A DNA stretch of 29,675 nucleotides from JAPLKX01 sp035530195. GTDB lineage: Bacteria > Hydrogenedentota > Hydrogenedentia > Hydrogenedentales > SLHB01. Both the position numbers and the translations under genes were made by a program. The notes under the pieces were generated by a model. That model was not told the origin of the DNA and searched no databases. It saw nothing but the letters and a program-made list of their open reading frames with translations. The stretch spans positions 1 through 29,675 of the forward strand of contig DATKVG010000116.1 in the NCBI GenBank assembly GCA_035530195.1. Direction: 5' to 3'. Below are positions 1-7,346 of the stretch, piece by piece. The first letter of the stretch is position 1; each line of letters starts with the position of its first letter.

Positions 1-477
1 GTGCTGCTGGCCGAATCGCCCCTTTCGGAGGGTTATACGCCGCTGCAGGTGGTAACGGTCGCCTCGCTGATCGAGGAAGAGGCCCGGGGCGCCGAAGAGC
101 GCCCCGACGTCGCCGCCGTGATCTACAACCGGCTCAAACGCGGGATGCCGCTCCAGTTGGACTCGACCATCCAGTACGCGCTCAATAAGTACGGCCAGCG
201 CCTGCTGTACAGCGACCGGGAAGTCGATTCGCCCTACAACACCTACAAAAACAAGGGCCTGCCCCCGGGCCCCATCTCAAACCCCGGCGTCGCATCGCTC
301 CGCGCCGCCCTCCAGCCGTCCCAGGCCGACTACATCTATTTCGTCTCCAACGCCGACGGCCTCACCCACACGTTCAGTTCGAGCAACGCCGAACACATCC
401 GCGCCGTCCAACGGTTCCGCAGAGAGATTGCGCCCCAGCGCAAAGCTCTGCGCGAGAAAGAACAGGCAGGACAGTAA
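1..477 (+). CDS. mltG: Endolytic murein transglycosylase MltG, 3' part
   Basis: This is the C-terminal 158 residues of an MltG (YceG-like) lytic transglycosylase; the 5' part lies outside the window, so the first codon shown is not the real start. MltG cleaves nascent peptidoglycan strands at the outer face of the inner membrane and sets glycan chain length. The catalytic region is visible: ASLIEEEA (residues 21-28) carries the conserved glutamate, followed by VAAVIYNRLKRGMPLQLDST and, later, the SPYNTY and GLPPGPISNPG motifs typical of the family. The stop is followed by a 101-nt gap before the next gene on the same strand. Identification rests on motif recognition and is firm. Confidence 0.93.
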   Translation: MLLAESPLSEGYTPLQVVTVASLIEEEARGAEERPDVAAVIYNRLKRGMPLQLDSTIQYALNKYGQRLLYSDREVDSPYNTYKNKGLPPGPISNPGVASLRAALQPSQADYIYFVSNADGLTHTFSSSNAEHIRAVQRFRREIAPQRKALREKEQAGQ

Positions 478-578
478 ACTTGACGTCATTGACCACCAAG
501 GCGTAAAAGAATACCGGCCCCACTTCGAGAATAAGCGACGGGGCCAGGCGCACGTTTACGCGCGACCCAAGGAGCCCG

Positions 579-1157
579 ATGGAGAAGACTAAATATCATT
601 ACTTTTATGCCTTTCGCGGCGTTTTGATGGCGCCGATATTTGCCTTCATGCTTTTTTCAACTTACTGGGAGTGCGAACGGTATTGGGTATTTCCGGCGGG
701 TCTGGCTATTTTTGCCGCAGGGCTTGGCATACGCGTATGGGCACAGATGCATCTGCACTACCGGCTCAAGGAACGCAAGGTTCTTACAACCACGGGGCCG
801 TATCGCATTGTGAGGAATCCGATCTACATCGCCAACACGCTCATCATGATATCGGCTTCCGTATTGTCGGAACTGCTTTGGTTCACGCCGTTTATGCTGC
901 TGTGGTGCGCGGTGCTGTACAGCCTGGTTGTGCGCCACGAAGAAAAACATTTGACGAGCAAGTACGGCCAAGCCTATGTTGACTATGTCCGCCAGGTTCC
1001 CCGGTGGATACCTGGAATTCCCGACTGCCTGAAAGTCGCCTCACCGCACGTTCGCCACTTCATGCTCAGAAGCCTCGGGGCGGAAATGTACTGTTTTTTG
1101 TACATAATTCCATTTGTTCTGAAAGAAGTAGTTTCCGACCTCCACACGCCGCTTTGA
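579..1157 (+). CDS. Isoprenylcysteine carboxyl methyltransferase (ICMT/PEMT-like) family membrane protein
   Basis: A 192-residue integral membrane protein of the ICMT/phospholipid methyltransferase fold. Hydrophobic segments lie near residues 14-30, 36-53 and 84-115, with another near the C-terminus. The family signature is present: GPYRIVRNPIYIA in the middle, then HEEKHLTSKYGQAYVDYVRQVPRWIP, which forms the S-adenosylmethionine-binding part. The ATG at 579 has a strong AAGGAG ribosome site at 569-574. Bacterial members methylate small or lipid substrates that are mostly unknown, so no substrate is proposed. The last 40 residues extend past the usual end of the domain and include a hydrophobic stretch. 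Confidence 0.8.
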   Translation: MEKTKYHYFYAFRGVLMAPIFAFMLFSTYWECERYWVFPAGLAIFAAGLGIRVWAQMHLHYRLKERKVLTTTGPYRIVRNPIYIANTLIMISASVLSELLWFTPFMLLWCAVLYSLVVRHEEKHLTSKYGQAYVDYVRQVPRWIPGIPDCLKVASPHVRHFMLRSLGAEMYCFLYIIPFVLKEVVSDLHTPL

Positions 1158-1334
1158 ACCTCGAACTGCTCGCAAGGCGCGGGGCGATTGATCTAATGTA
1201 GAAATAAGTTTTGGCCCTCGTCCACTCTTGCACAGGCTGCCGGAGCGGGCCTGCGGCAAACGGGGTTCTTGAACAAGGCGCGAATGAAACGTGGCCCACA
1301 GCTCGCAGAATGCGCACAACTCGAGGAGAGAATC

Positions 1335-2318
1335 ATGGCTAACGCACAGCAACCGCGAACTACTGTAAACCACTTGAGCCGCCGCCAGTTCATCGGCGGC
1401 ACGGCCGCTACGGTTGCGGCCACGATGGCGGCCGGGCAAGTTGCGGCCGCGCAGGCCGCCGCCCAGCCAGCGACCCCCAACGCAGGCCCGGGCGCGGGCA
1501 CGATCGGTATCGGCATCAATATGGAGTTTATCCGCTCCGCTGACAAGCCGTTCGAGTGGGGCATCGAGAAGGCGGCAGAACTGGGCTACGAGTACGTCGA
1601 GCCGATGGTTCACTGGGGCCGGGAACTGCTCAGCGAGGGCGGCTTTTTCCACAGCGTGTCGATGCTCGATGATCCGTATCGAATCAAGCGGGCCTGCGAT
1701 AAGGCCGGCATCAAGATCTCGGGGTTGTCGGCGCACTGCCCGTTGTGCAAGCCCGAGATCAGCACCGAGTACTTGAAACAGGCCATCCGTTTCGCGGCCG
1801 AATGCGGGACGCCGGTCGTGAACACGGACGAAGGCCCCAAACCTGCCTGGACCACCGAGGAAGAGGACCACGTCCTGATGCGGTACGTGTTGCAGGAGGC
1901 GGCGAACGTAGCCGAACCGCGCGGCATCAAGATCGGGCTCGAATGCCACCAGCAATACAGCAAAACGCCCGCCGGGCTGGACAAAATCTATGCGCTGGTG
2001 GATTCGCCGGCGATCGGTATCAACTTCGACACCGGCAACAGCTACCTGGCCGGCCAGGACCCGCTGGCGTGGCTCGATCACGTGGTGGGCCGGCTGGTCC
2101 ATCTCCACGCCAAGGACATTTCGGTGCAGCAGTCCGAGGCCGAACGCGGCAAGGTGACCGGCACGCCGGTCGGGTGCGCGTGCGGGGAAGGCGTGACCGA
2201 CTGGAAGCGCGTCATCGAAATCTGCCGGCGCGCGCCCGTGCCCATCGTGCTCAGCGTCGAGTGCGGCACCGTGGACCAGGCCGAACGCAGCCTCGCCTAT
2301 CTCAAGAAACTGGTGTGA
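1335..2318 (+). CDS. Tat-exported sugar phosphate isomerase/epimerase-like TIM-barrel protein
   Basis: A 327-residue protein with an N-terminal twin-arginine signal (SRRQFIGG near residues 16-23, then an alanine-rich hydrophobic stretch), so it probably acts outside the cytoplasm. The rest matches the xylose-isomerase-like TIM barrel (AP endonuclease 2 superfamily). Likely metal ligands are E203 (GLECH), D232 (NFDTGNS), H258 (HLHAKD) and E309 (SVECGT). The ATG at 1335 is preceded by GAGGAGAG at 1323-1330; the longer upstream frame lacks a better site. Such Tat-signal isomerases are very common in Planctomycetes, Hydrogenedentes and relatives, where they are tied to sugar or polyol catabolism. 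The substrate cannot be read from sequence. A UroD-family gene follows on the same strand. Confidence 0.85.
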   Translation: MANAQQPRTTVNHLSRRQFIGGTAATVAATMAAGQVAAAQAAAQPATPNAGPGAGTIGIGINMEFIRSADKPFEWGIEKAAELGYEYVEPMVHWGRELLSEGGFFHSVSMLDDPYRIKRACDKAGIKISGLSAHCPLCKPEISTEYLKQAIRFAAECGTPVVNTDEGPKPAWTTEEEDHVLMRYVLQEAANVAEPRGIKIGLECHQQYSKTPAGLDKIYALVDSPAIGINFDTGNSYLAGQDPLAWLDHVVGRLVHLHAKDISVQQSEAERGKVTGTPVGCACGEGVTDWKRVIEICRRAPVPIVLSVECGTVDQAERSLAYLKKLV

Positions 2319-2324
2319 GGAAAA

Positions 2325-2396
2325 GCGCGAAAAGCGGGGACAGGCACGCTTTTTTCAAACTGCCGAAAAAGGCGTGCCAGTCCCCGTTTTTCGCGC
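2325..2396. repeat. 72-nt near-perfect hairpin, REP/RAYT-type element
   Basis: Arms at 2325-2349 and 2372-2396 are inverted copies matching at 23 of 25 positions (left arm begins GCGCGAAAAGCGGGGACAGG). The stem continues inward through a T-run and A-run (2350-2356 with 2365-2371), leaving an 8-nt loop at 2357-2364. It lies 6 nt after the isomerase stop and 16 nt before the UroD-family start. The GGGGACAGGCAC core resembles palindromes that accompany REP-associated tyrosine transposases in many environmental bacteria; this family link is from memory. It could also work as a terminator or processing site between the two genes. Confidence 0.75.
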
Positions 2397-2412
2397 AAAC
2401 GGAGATTGTGAA

Positions 2413-3645
2413 ATGACGCCGCATGAACGCGTCCTCGCAGCGCTGAACTTCCTCCCCACCGACCGCGTCCCGATGGACCTTGGCGGGATGCCGTCGACGT
2501 GCATAAGCTGTTTTGCATATCCGGGCCTTGTGGCGGCGCTTGGGCTTCCGCCGCGCCCGCCGCGCGTCCACGACTTCGGCCAGATGCTTGCACTTACCGA
2601 CACCGACGTGCTGGACGCCCTGGGGTGCGACGTCGTCACCATCCAGACCGACATCACCAACGCCTACCCCCAGCCCGACCTCTGGTTCGATTACGATTTC
2701 AACGGCCGGCTCGCCGCGCAGGTGCAACACCCGGATTGGTTCCAGGCCCTCGGCGACGGCACGATCGTCCTGCCGCGGTTCGAACGGCGGATGCCGCCAC
2801 ACTCGCACGTGTTCGAAGAGGAACACGGCGGCCAGCCCATCGCCCTTTACGGCGACATCCCAAAACCCAACCTCGACAAAGTCAAAGATGAACTGGAGAA
2901 AAACAGACTGACCGAACAGGCCGCGCGCGACCTGATTCCCCACTTCCGGCGCGCCCGCGAGTCAACTGATCGTGCCATTCTGTTTTGTGGGTACGGCGCG
3001 GGGATTGGCATCGGCAATTTTGGCGGGCTGGCCATATTCCCGATGCTGTGCCTGGCCGAGCCCGAGTTCGTCCGCGAACTCCACGATGTCGTCATCAGCT
3101 ACTCGATCCAGAACGCCCGAACCTTGCTCGACGCCGTCGGCCCCTTCATCGACGTTTACCAATGCTGCAGCGACGATTGGGGCACGCAATCCCAGACCAT
3201 CGCCTCGCCTGACGTTTTCCGCTCGCTTTTCAAGCCCTACTACCAGCAATTCACCGCCGCCATCCGATCGTCCGCGCCCAACGTCAAGACGTTCCTCCAC
3301 TCGTGCGGCGCTATCTACGACATCCTCGACGATATCATTGACTGCGGCTTCGACGTGCTCAATCCGGTTCAATGGACCGCCGGCGGGCATTCCTACGCCG
3401 AGTGGAAAGACAAGTGCCGCAACCGAATCGCCTTGTGGGGCGGCGGCGTCAACGCACAAAGCACGCTGCCGCTGGGAACGCCCGCGGACGTCGAGCGCGA
3501 AGTCGCCCGGATTGTCCCCTGCATGCGGCGCGGCTCCGGCTATGTCTTCAACGGCATCCACAACATCCTCGCCGAAGTCGCTTCCGAAAACGTCCTCGCC
3601 ATGTATCGCACCGCCGCACTCGCCGGCATCAGGAAAACAAAGTAA
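2413..3645 (+). CDS. Uroporphyrinogen decarboxylase (UroD)-family protein, methyltransferase-like
   Basis: A 410-residue protein that opens with the family's MTPHERVLAALNFLPTDRVPMDLGG. It belongs to the UroD superfamily branch that includes corrinoid methyltransferases (MtaA/MtbA/CmuA type) rather than heme-pathway HemE. The HSCG motif at H296-G299, followed by IYDILDDIIDCGFDVLNPVQ, is the zinc-binding region typical of methyltransferase-like members. The ATG at 2413 follows GGAG at 2401-2404. Members of this subfamily occur in multiple copies in Planctomycetes and Hydrogenedentes genomes, often near sugar-isomerase genes, and their substrates are mostly unknown. HemE is less likely because of the HxCG motif and the greater length. 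Confidence 0.82.
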   Translation: MTPHERVLAALNFLPTDRVPMDLGGMPSTCISCFAYPGLVAALGLPPRPPRVHDFGQMLALTDTDVLDALGCDVVTIQTDITNAYPQPDLWFDYDFNGRLAAQVQHPDWFQALGDGTIVLPRFERRMPPHSHVFEEEHGGQPIALYGDIPKPNLDKVKDELEKNRLTEQAARDLIPHFRRARESTDRAILFCGYGAGIGIGNFGGLAIFPMLCLAEPEFVRELHDVVISYSIQNARTLLDAVGPFIDVYQCCSDDWGTQSQTIASPDVFRSLFKPYYQQFTAAIRSSAPNVKTFLHSCGAIYDILDDIIDCGFDVLNPVQWTAGGHSYAEWKDKCRNRIALWGGGVNAQSTLPLGTPADVEREVARIVPCMRRGSGYVFNGIHNILAEVASENVLAMYRTAALAGIRKTK

Positions 3646-3656
3646 GTTGGTTTATG

Positions 3657-3692
3657 GGTCATATCGGTCCGATCCGTCCGATCCGTCCGATC
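3657..3692 (-). repeat. Four-unit 9-bp tandem array downstream of ruvB
   Basis: Four consecutive 9-bp units on the plus strand: GGTCATATC, GGTCCGATC, CGTCCGATC, CGTCCGATC. The array lies between two convergent genes and ends 9 nt beyond the ruvB stop. Read on the ruvB strand it is GATCGGACG twice, GATCGGACC and GATATGACC. Related four-unit arrays occupy the same position after minus-strand genes at 11481-11516 and 23090-23125. Confidence 0.8.
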
Positions 3693-3701
3693 TCTTGAGC
3701 A

Positions 3702-4724
3702 CTAGAACAGGTTGTCCTGCGGCGTTCCCGGCGGGTTGAAGCCAAAATGCTTGTACGCCAGCGGTGTCGCGACCCGGCCCTGGTGCGTCCGCTTGATAAA
3801 CCCGATCTGGATCAAGTACGGCTCGTGGACTTCCTCGAGCGTCTGCGCCTCTTCACCGACCGCCACCGCCAGCGATGACAACCCCACCGGACCACCGCTG
3901 AACTTCTCCACCACCGTGTGGACGATCTGCCGGTCCATGTCGTCCAGCCCGAGATCGTCTATCCGCAGCAGGTCCAGCGCCGCACGCGCCGTATCCCGCG
4001 TCACGGTCCCGTCGCCCTTCACCTGCGCGTAGTCGCGAACACGGCGCAGCAACCGGTTCGCAATCCGCGCCGTGCCCCGCGACCGCGACGCGATCTCGAG
4101 CGACCCGTCCGGATCGACCGGCACGTTTAAAATCCGCGCCGACCGCATCACAATAATCTCCAACTCCTGCGGCGAGTAGAACTCCATCCGGCACGTGTCG
4201 CCGAACCGCGCCCGCAACGGCGGCGTCAGCAGGCCCGCGCGCGTCGTGGCGCCGATCAGCGTGAACGGTTTCAGGCCGATTTTGATCGAGCGCGCCGTTG
4301 GCCCTTTCCCCAGCATGATGTCGACCTCGAAATCTTCCATGGCCGAGTAAAGCGTCTCTTCGACGGCGTGGTTGAGCCGGTGGATCTCGTCCACAAACAG
4401 CACATCGAACTCCTCGAGGCTGGTGAGCATCGCGCTCAGGTCCGCCTGACGCTCCACCACCGGCCCCGAAGTCGATTTGATGTCCACCCCCATCTCGTTC
4501 GCTACGATGCGCGCCAGCGTCGTCTTGCCAAGCCCCGGCGGCCCGCAGAACAGCAGGTGGTCCAACGCTTCCCCGCGCTGTTTGGCCGCCTGGATGGCGA
4601 TCTTCAGTTTGTCTTTGATCGCATTCTGGCCGGGAAACTCGTCGAGCCGCTGCGGCCGGATCTGCTCGTCAAAAATCCGGTCGTCGTCGTACGGGTTTGG
4701 ATTTACTATTTCCTTTACAGCCAT
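3702..4724 (-). CDS. ruvB: Holliday junction branch migration helicase subunit RuvB
   Basis: RuvB is the hexameric AAA+ motor that drives branch migration of Holliday junctions with RuvA. The 340-residue product is family length. Walker A is GPPGLGKT (residues 61-68), Walker B is LFVDEIHRL, sensor 1 is LIGATTRAG, and the arginine finger lies in PLRARFG. A winged-helix C-terminal domain follows, ending in HQGRVATPLAYKHFG. The ATG at 4724 (MAVKEIVN) is preferred over a GTG at 4739 because AGGAA sits 6 nt upstream of it and the GTG lies inside the tandem repeat. ruvA is upstream on the same strand, separated only by that repeat, so the two are likely co-transcribed. ruvC is not in the window. 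Confidence 0.97.
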   Translation of the reverse strand: MAVKEIVNPNPYDDDRIFDEQIRPQRLDEFPGQNAIKDKLKIAIQAAKQRGEALDHLLFCGPPGLGKTTLARIVANEMGVDIKSTSGPVVERQADLSAMLTSLEEFDVLFVDEIHRLNHAVEETLYSAMEDFEVDIMLGKGPTARSIKIGLKPFTLIGATTRAGLLTPPLRARFGDTCRMEFYSPQELEIIVMRSARILNVPVDPDGSLEIASRSRGTARIANRLLRRVRDYAQVKGDGTVTRDTARAALDLLRIDDLGLDDMDRQIVHTVVEKFSGGPVGLSSLAVAVGEEAQTLEEVHEPYLIQIGFIKRTHQGRVATPLAYKHFGFNPPGTPQDNLF

Positions 4725-4734
4725 CTGCGTTTCC

Positions 4735-4860
4735 TGCACGCGCTATAAGCGCGCCTGCACGCGCTATAAGCGCGCCTACACGCGCTACAAGCGCGCCTGC
4801 ACGCGCTACAAGCGCGCCTACACGCGCTACAAGCGCGCCTATACGCGCTACAAGCGCGCC
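4735..4860. repeat. 21-bp tandem repeat, six copies, in the ruvA-ruvB spacer
   Basis: Six head-to-tail 21-bp units start at 4735, 4756, 4777, 4798, 4819 and 4840, with a seventh beginning at 4861. The plus-strand unit reads T(G/A)(C/T)ACGCGCTA(T/C)AAGCGCGCC. Each contains an inverted repeat, CGCGCT-3 nt-AGCGCG, so the array could fold as a row of small hairpins. It fills nearly the whole gap between the ruvA stop (the last unit runs into the stop codon) and the ruvB ribosome site. Unit differences are transitions at three positions, implying recent expansion. Confidence 0.93.
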
Positions 4861-5462
4861 TATACCCTCGCGATCGACCGCAACGCCGCCTTGATCACGT
4901 CTTCAACCGAAGCGTCCGCCGGCAGCTTCTTGCGCGCGTCCCCCGCCGCCTTGCGCGCCTCCGCCAGCGAGCAACCCAGCGCGCACAACGCCGCGATCGC
5001 ATCGTCCGTATCCGGCGTCGCCGTGTCTTTCGGCTCGCCGAGAATGGCGTTCAACTCCGCGTCCTGCCCCAGTTTCGCCTTCACCTCGAGCACCAGACGC
5101 TGCGCCGTCTTTTTGCCCACGCCGCTGATGCGCGTAAACGCGGTCACGTCGTTCTCCAGGATCGCCCTGCCGAATTCCGCAATGCTCAATCCCGATAAAA
5201 TCGCCAGCGAAACTTTCGGCCCAATCCCCGAAACATTCAGCAGAAGACGGAAAAGGTTCTTCTCTTCCTCCCGCAAGAAACCAAAAATCTGAAACGCATC
5301 CTCACGGATATGGCAATGCGTCAGCAGCGTCGCGTCCTGGTTCACCACCAGCTTCCGGTACACGGTCTCCGGCACCCACACGTCGTACCCCACCCCGTGG
5401 ACGTCCAGTTCCACAAACCCCGCGCCCTTGCGCGCCACCGTCCCTCGCAAAAAGGCAAACAT
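4860..5462 (-). CDS. ruvA: Holliday junction branch migration DNA-binding subunit RuvA
   Basis: RuvA binds the four-way junction as a tetramer and loads RuvB. The 200-residue product has the OB-fold N-domain (MFAFLRGTVARKG to about residue 65), the two helix-hairpin-helix motifs (LLLNVSGIGPKVSLAILSGL and FTRISGVGKKTAQRLVLEVK), and the C-terminal domain III that contacts RuvB (from about residue 152). Two in-frame ATGs compete, at 5468 and 5462. The second is preferred because GGGGA ends 7 nt before it but only 1 nt before the first. A long upstream extension of the frame shows no family similarity. The TAG stop overlaps the edge of the tandem repeat. ruvB is next on the strand. Confidence 0.95.
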   Translation of the reverse strand: MFAFLRGTVARKGAGFVELDVHGVGYDVWVPETVYRKLVVNQDATLLTHCHIREDAFQIFGFLREEEKNLFRLLLNVSGIGPKVSLAILSGLSIAEFGRAILENDVTAFTRISGVGKKTAQRLVLEVKAKLGQDAELNAILGEPKDTATPDTDDAIAALCALGCSLAEARKAAGDARKKLPADASVEDVIKAALRSIARV

Positions 5463-5589
5463 CGCCATGTCCCCGTTTCGGCCAGCAACATACCAAAACA
5501 AGGCCGGAAAGTCACGCCATGCGGAATCCGGCCGATCGCGTTCAGCCGCAACATAGGCGGAACCAGAACGTCCCGGGCGCAACTTCCCC

Positions 5590-5612
5590 CCGTGCCGCCG
5601 GCACGGTATAAT
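5590..5612 (+). promoter_or_regulatory. Promoter -10 TATAAT with palindrome filling the spacer
   Basis: A consensus -10 hexamer TATAAT lies at 5607-5612. The 17 nt directly before it (5590-5606) are a perfect inverted repeat, CCGTGCC-GCC-GGCACGG. A 17-nt spacer puts the -35 at 5584-5589 (TTCCCC), a poor match to consensus. This suggests a weak promoter whose spacer carries an operator or activator site for a dimeric regulator. It would drive the carbamoyltransferase-glycosyltransferase cassette with a leader of about 40 nt. Confidence 0.5.
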
Positions 5613-5657
5613 GCCTCGCATCTTTACGCTTGGCTTAAGCGGGATCGGTAGTTGTCG

Positions 5658-7346
5658 ATGAACATACTCGGGATCGGGGGTTATTCGCACGATTCGGCGG
5701 CGGCGCTGGTTTGCGACGGCCGGCTCGTGGCGGCGGTGGCGGAAGAGCGGCTGACCCGCGTCAAACACCAGGGCGGCGTGCCCCGACGGGCCGTTCAGTA
5801 TTGCCTCGATGCCGCCGGCATCACGCTTGACGACGTCGACCATATCGGCTGTTACATGCGGCCGCTGTTACGCCTGGCCCGGCGAATCCCGTACCGGCTG
5901 CGTCACGCCCCGCTCCACCCGGTCTATTCGGGCGGCTACATGGCCTACGAAACCATCCACAATGCGCTCTACGCTTACGGGATGAGCCGTCTGCGCGGCA
6001 AAAAGGCCCGCCTCCACTTCATGGAGCACCACCCCGCCCACGCCGCCAGCTCGTTTTTGGTCAGCCCCTTCGAGGAAGCCGCCCTGCTCTGCACCGATTA
6101 CGTCGGCGAATTCGCCGCCACCTGGACCGGCCACGGCAGGGGCACACAGATCCGCAGGATCCGCGCCCGCAACTATCCCCACTCGCTCGGCGTCTTCTAC
6201 TCCGGCATGACCGACTACCTCGGGTTCCTCCGTGCCAGCGACGAGTACAAAGTCATGGGCCTCGCGTCCTACGGCGAGCCCGCCTACCTCGACGAGTTCC
6301 GCAAGATCGTCCGCACCCGGCCCGACGGCTGGTACGACGTCGACCTCTCGTGGATGCAATGCCACGTCGCCCCCGGCTCGCGGTGCGGCTATTTCTCGCA
6401 AAAGTTTCTGGGCCGGTTCGGCCCGCCGCGAAAAAAGGGCGACCCGATCGAGCAGCGCCACATGGATCTCGCCGCGTCCGCCCAACAGTTGCTCGAAGAG
6501 GCCGTGCTCAACCTGGCCAACCGCCTCCACCGCGACACCGGCCTCAAACGCCTGTGCATGGCGGGCGGCGTCGCGCTCAACTGCTCGATGAACGGCCGGC
6601 TGCTGCGCGAGTCGCCGTTCGATGAGATCTTCGTGCAGCCCGCCGCCGGCGACGACGGGATCGCCATTGGCGCGGCGTTCCAGTTGCATCACCGCCTCAC
6701 CGGACGCGGCAGAGAGTTTCAAATGCAGGACGCCCGGCTCGGCCCGGAGTTCAGCGACGCGCAAATCCGGCAGTTCCTCGACTCCGCCAAGATCCCATAC
6801 CAAGTCTACGACAATGTCGAGGAACAGGCCGCCAGGCTGATCGCCGCGGGCAGCATCGTCGGGTGGTTTCAGGGCAGGGTCGAGTTCGGCCCCAGGGCGT
6901 TAGGCGCGCGCAGCATCCTCGCCGACCCCACCCGCACCGATATGAAAGACCTGCTGAACAAATATGTCAAGCACCGCGAGGAGTTCCGGCCGTTCGCGCC
7001 CAGTTGCCTCGCCGAGCGCGCCCCCGAATATTTCGAAGGCTGCACCCACTCGCCGTTCATGCTGTTCGTACACCGCGTAGTCCCGTCCAAACGGGCCGCC
7101 GTCCCCGCTATCACCCACGTCGACGGTACGGCGCGAGTCCAGACGGTTTCGCGCGACGTCGATCCGAAGTTTTACCGGCTGATCGAGGCGTTCGAGCAGT
7201 TGCGCGGCGTGCCCATGGTGATTAACACCTCGTTCAACGTCATGGGCGAGCCGATTGTCTGCACGCCCGCCGATGCGGTGAGGTGTTTCTACAGCACCGG
7301 GATGGACGCGCTCGTCATTGGCAACTGCGTGGTGCTCAAACGGTGA
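5658..7346 (+). CDS. NodU/CmcH-family O-carbamoyltransferase
   Basis: A 562-residue member of the NodU/TobZ/CmcH carbamoyltransferases, which move a carbamoyl group from carbamoyl phosphate, via carbamoyl-adenylate, to a sugar or antibiotic hydroxyl. The N-terminal Kae1-like domain begins NILGIGGYSHDSAAALVCDG, with the metal-binding HHPAH motif and the nucleotide-binding GGVALNCSMNGRLL. The YrdC-like C-terminal domain shows GRVEFGPRALGARSILADP and INTSFNVMGEPIVCTPADA. The ATG at 5658 (MNILGIGG) matches the family start better than the TTG six bases upstream. The stop overlaps the following GTG start. With two glycosyltransferases and a deacetylase behind it, the acceptor is probably a surface or secreted glycan, which is inference. 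Confidence 0.92.
   Translation: MNILGIGGYSHDSAAALVCDGRLVAAVAEERLTRVKHQGGVPRRAVQYCLDAAGITLDDVDHIGCYMRPLLRLARRIPYRLRHAPLHPVYSGGYMAYETIHNALYAYGMSRLRGKKARLHFMEHHPAHAASSFLVSPFEEAALLCTDYVGEFAATWTGHGRGTQIRRIRARNYPHSLGVFYSGMTDYLGFLRASDEYKVMGLASYGEPAYLDEFRKIVRTRPDGWYDVDLSWMQCHVAPGSRCGYFSQKFLGRFGPPRKKGDPIEQRHMDLAASAQQLLEEAVLNLANRLHRDTGLKRLCMAGGVALNCSMNGRLLRESPFDEIFVQPAAGDDGIAIGAAFQLHHRLTGRGREFQMQDARLGPEFSDAQIRQFLDSAKIPYQVYDNVEEQAARLIAAGSIVGWFQGRVEFGPRALGARSILADPTRTDMKDLLNKYVKHREEFRPFAPSCLAERAPEYFEGCTHSPFMLFVHRVVPSKRAAVPAITHVDGTARVQTVSRDVDPKFYRLIEAFEQLRGVPMVINTSFNVMGEPIVCTPADAVRCFYSTGMDALVIGNCVVLKR

Noticed and set aside
1041..2108. Long minus-strand open frame (355 codons) over the isomerase gene
   Set aside because: It is antisense to a gene with clear family motifs, arises from GC-rich codon use, and has no recognisable domain.
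3657..3692. tRNA or small structured RNA at the convergent gene ends
   Set aside because: The periodic GTCC units do not fold into a cloverleaf or a stable hairpin; no tRNA T-loop motif was seen anywhere in the window.
4725..4739. GTG start for ruvB at 4739
   Set aside because: The ATG at 4724 has better ribosome-site spacing, and the GTG lies within the tandem repeat.
4735..4860. CRISPR array
   Set aside because: The units are directly adjacent with no unique spacers, so this is a simple tandem repeat; no cas gene is present.
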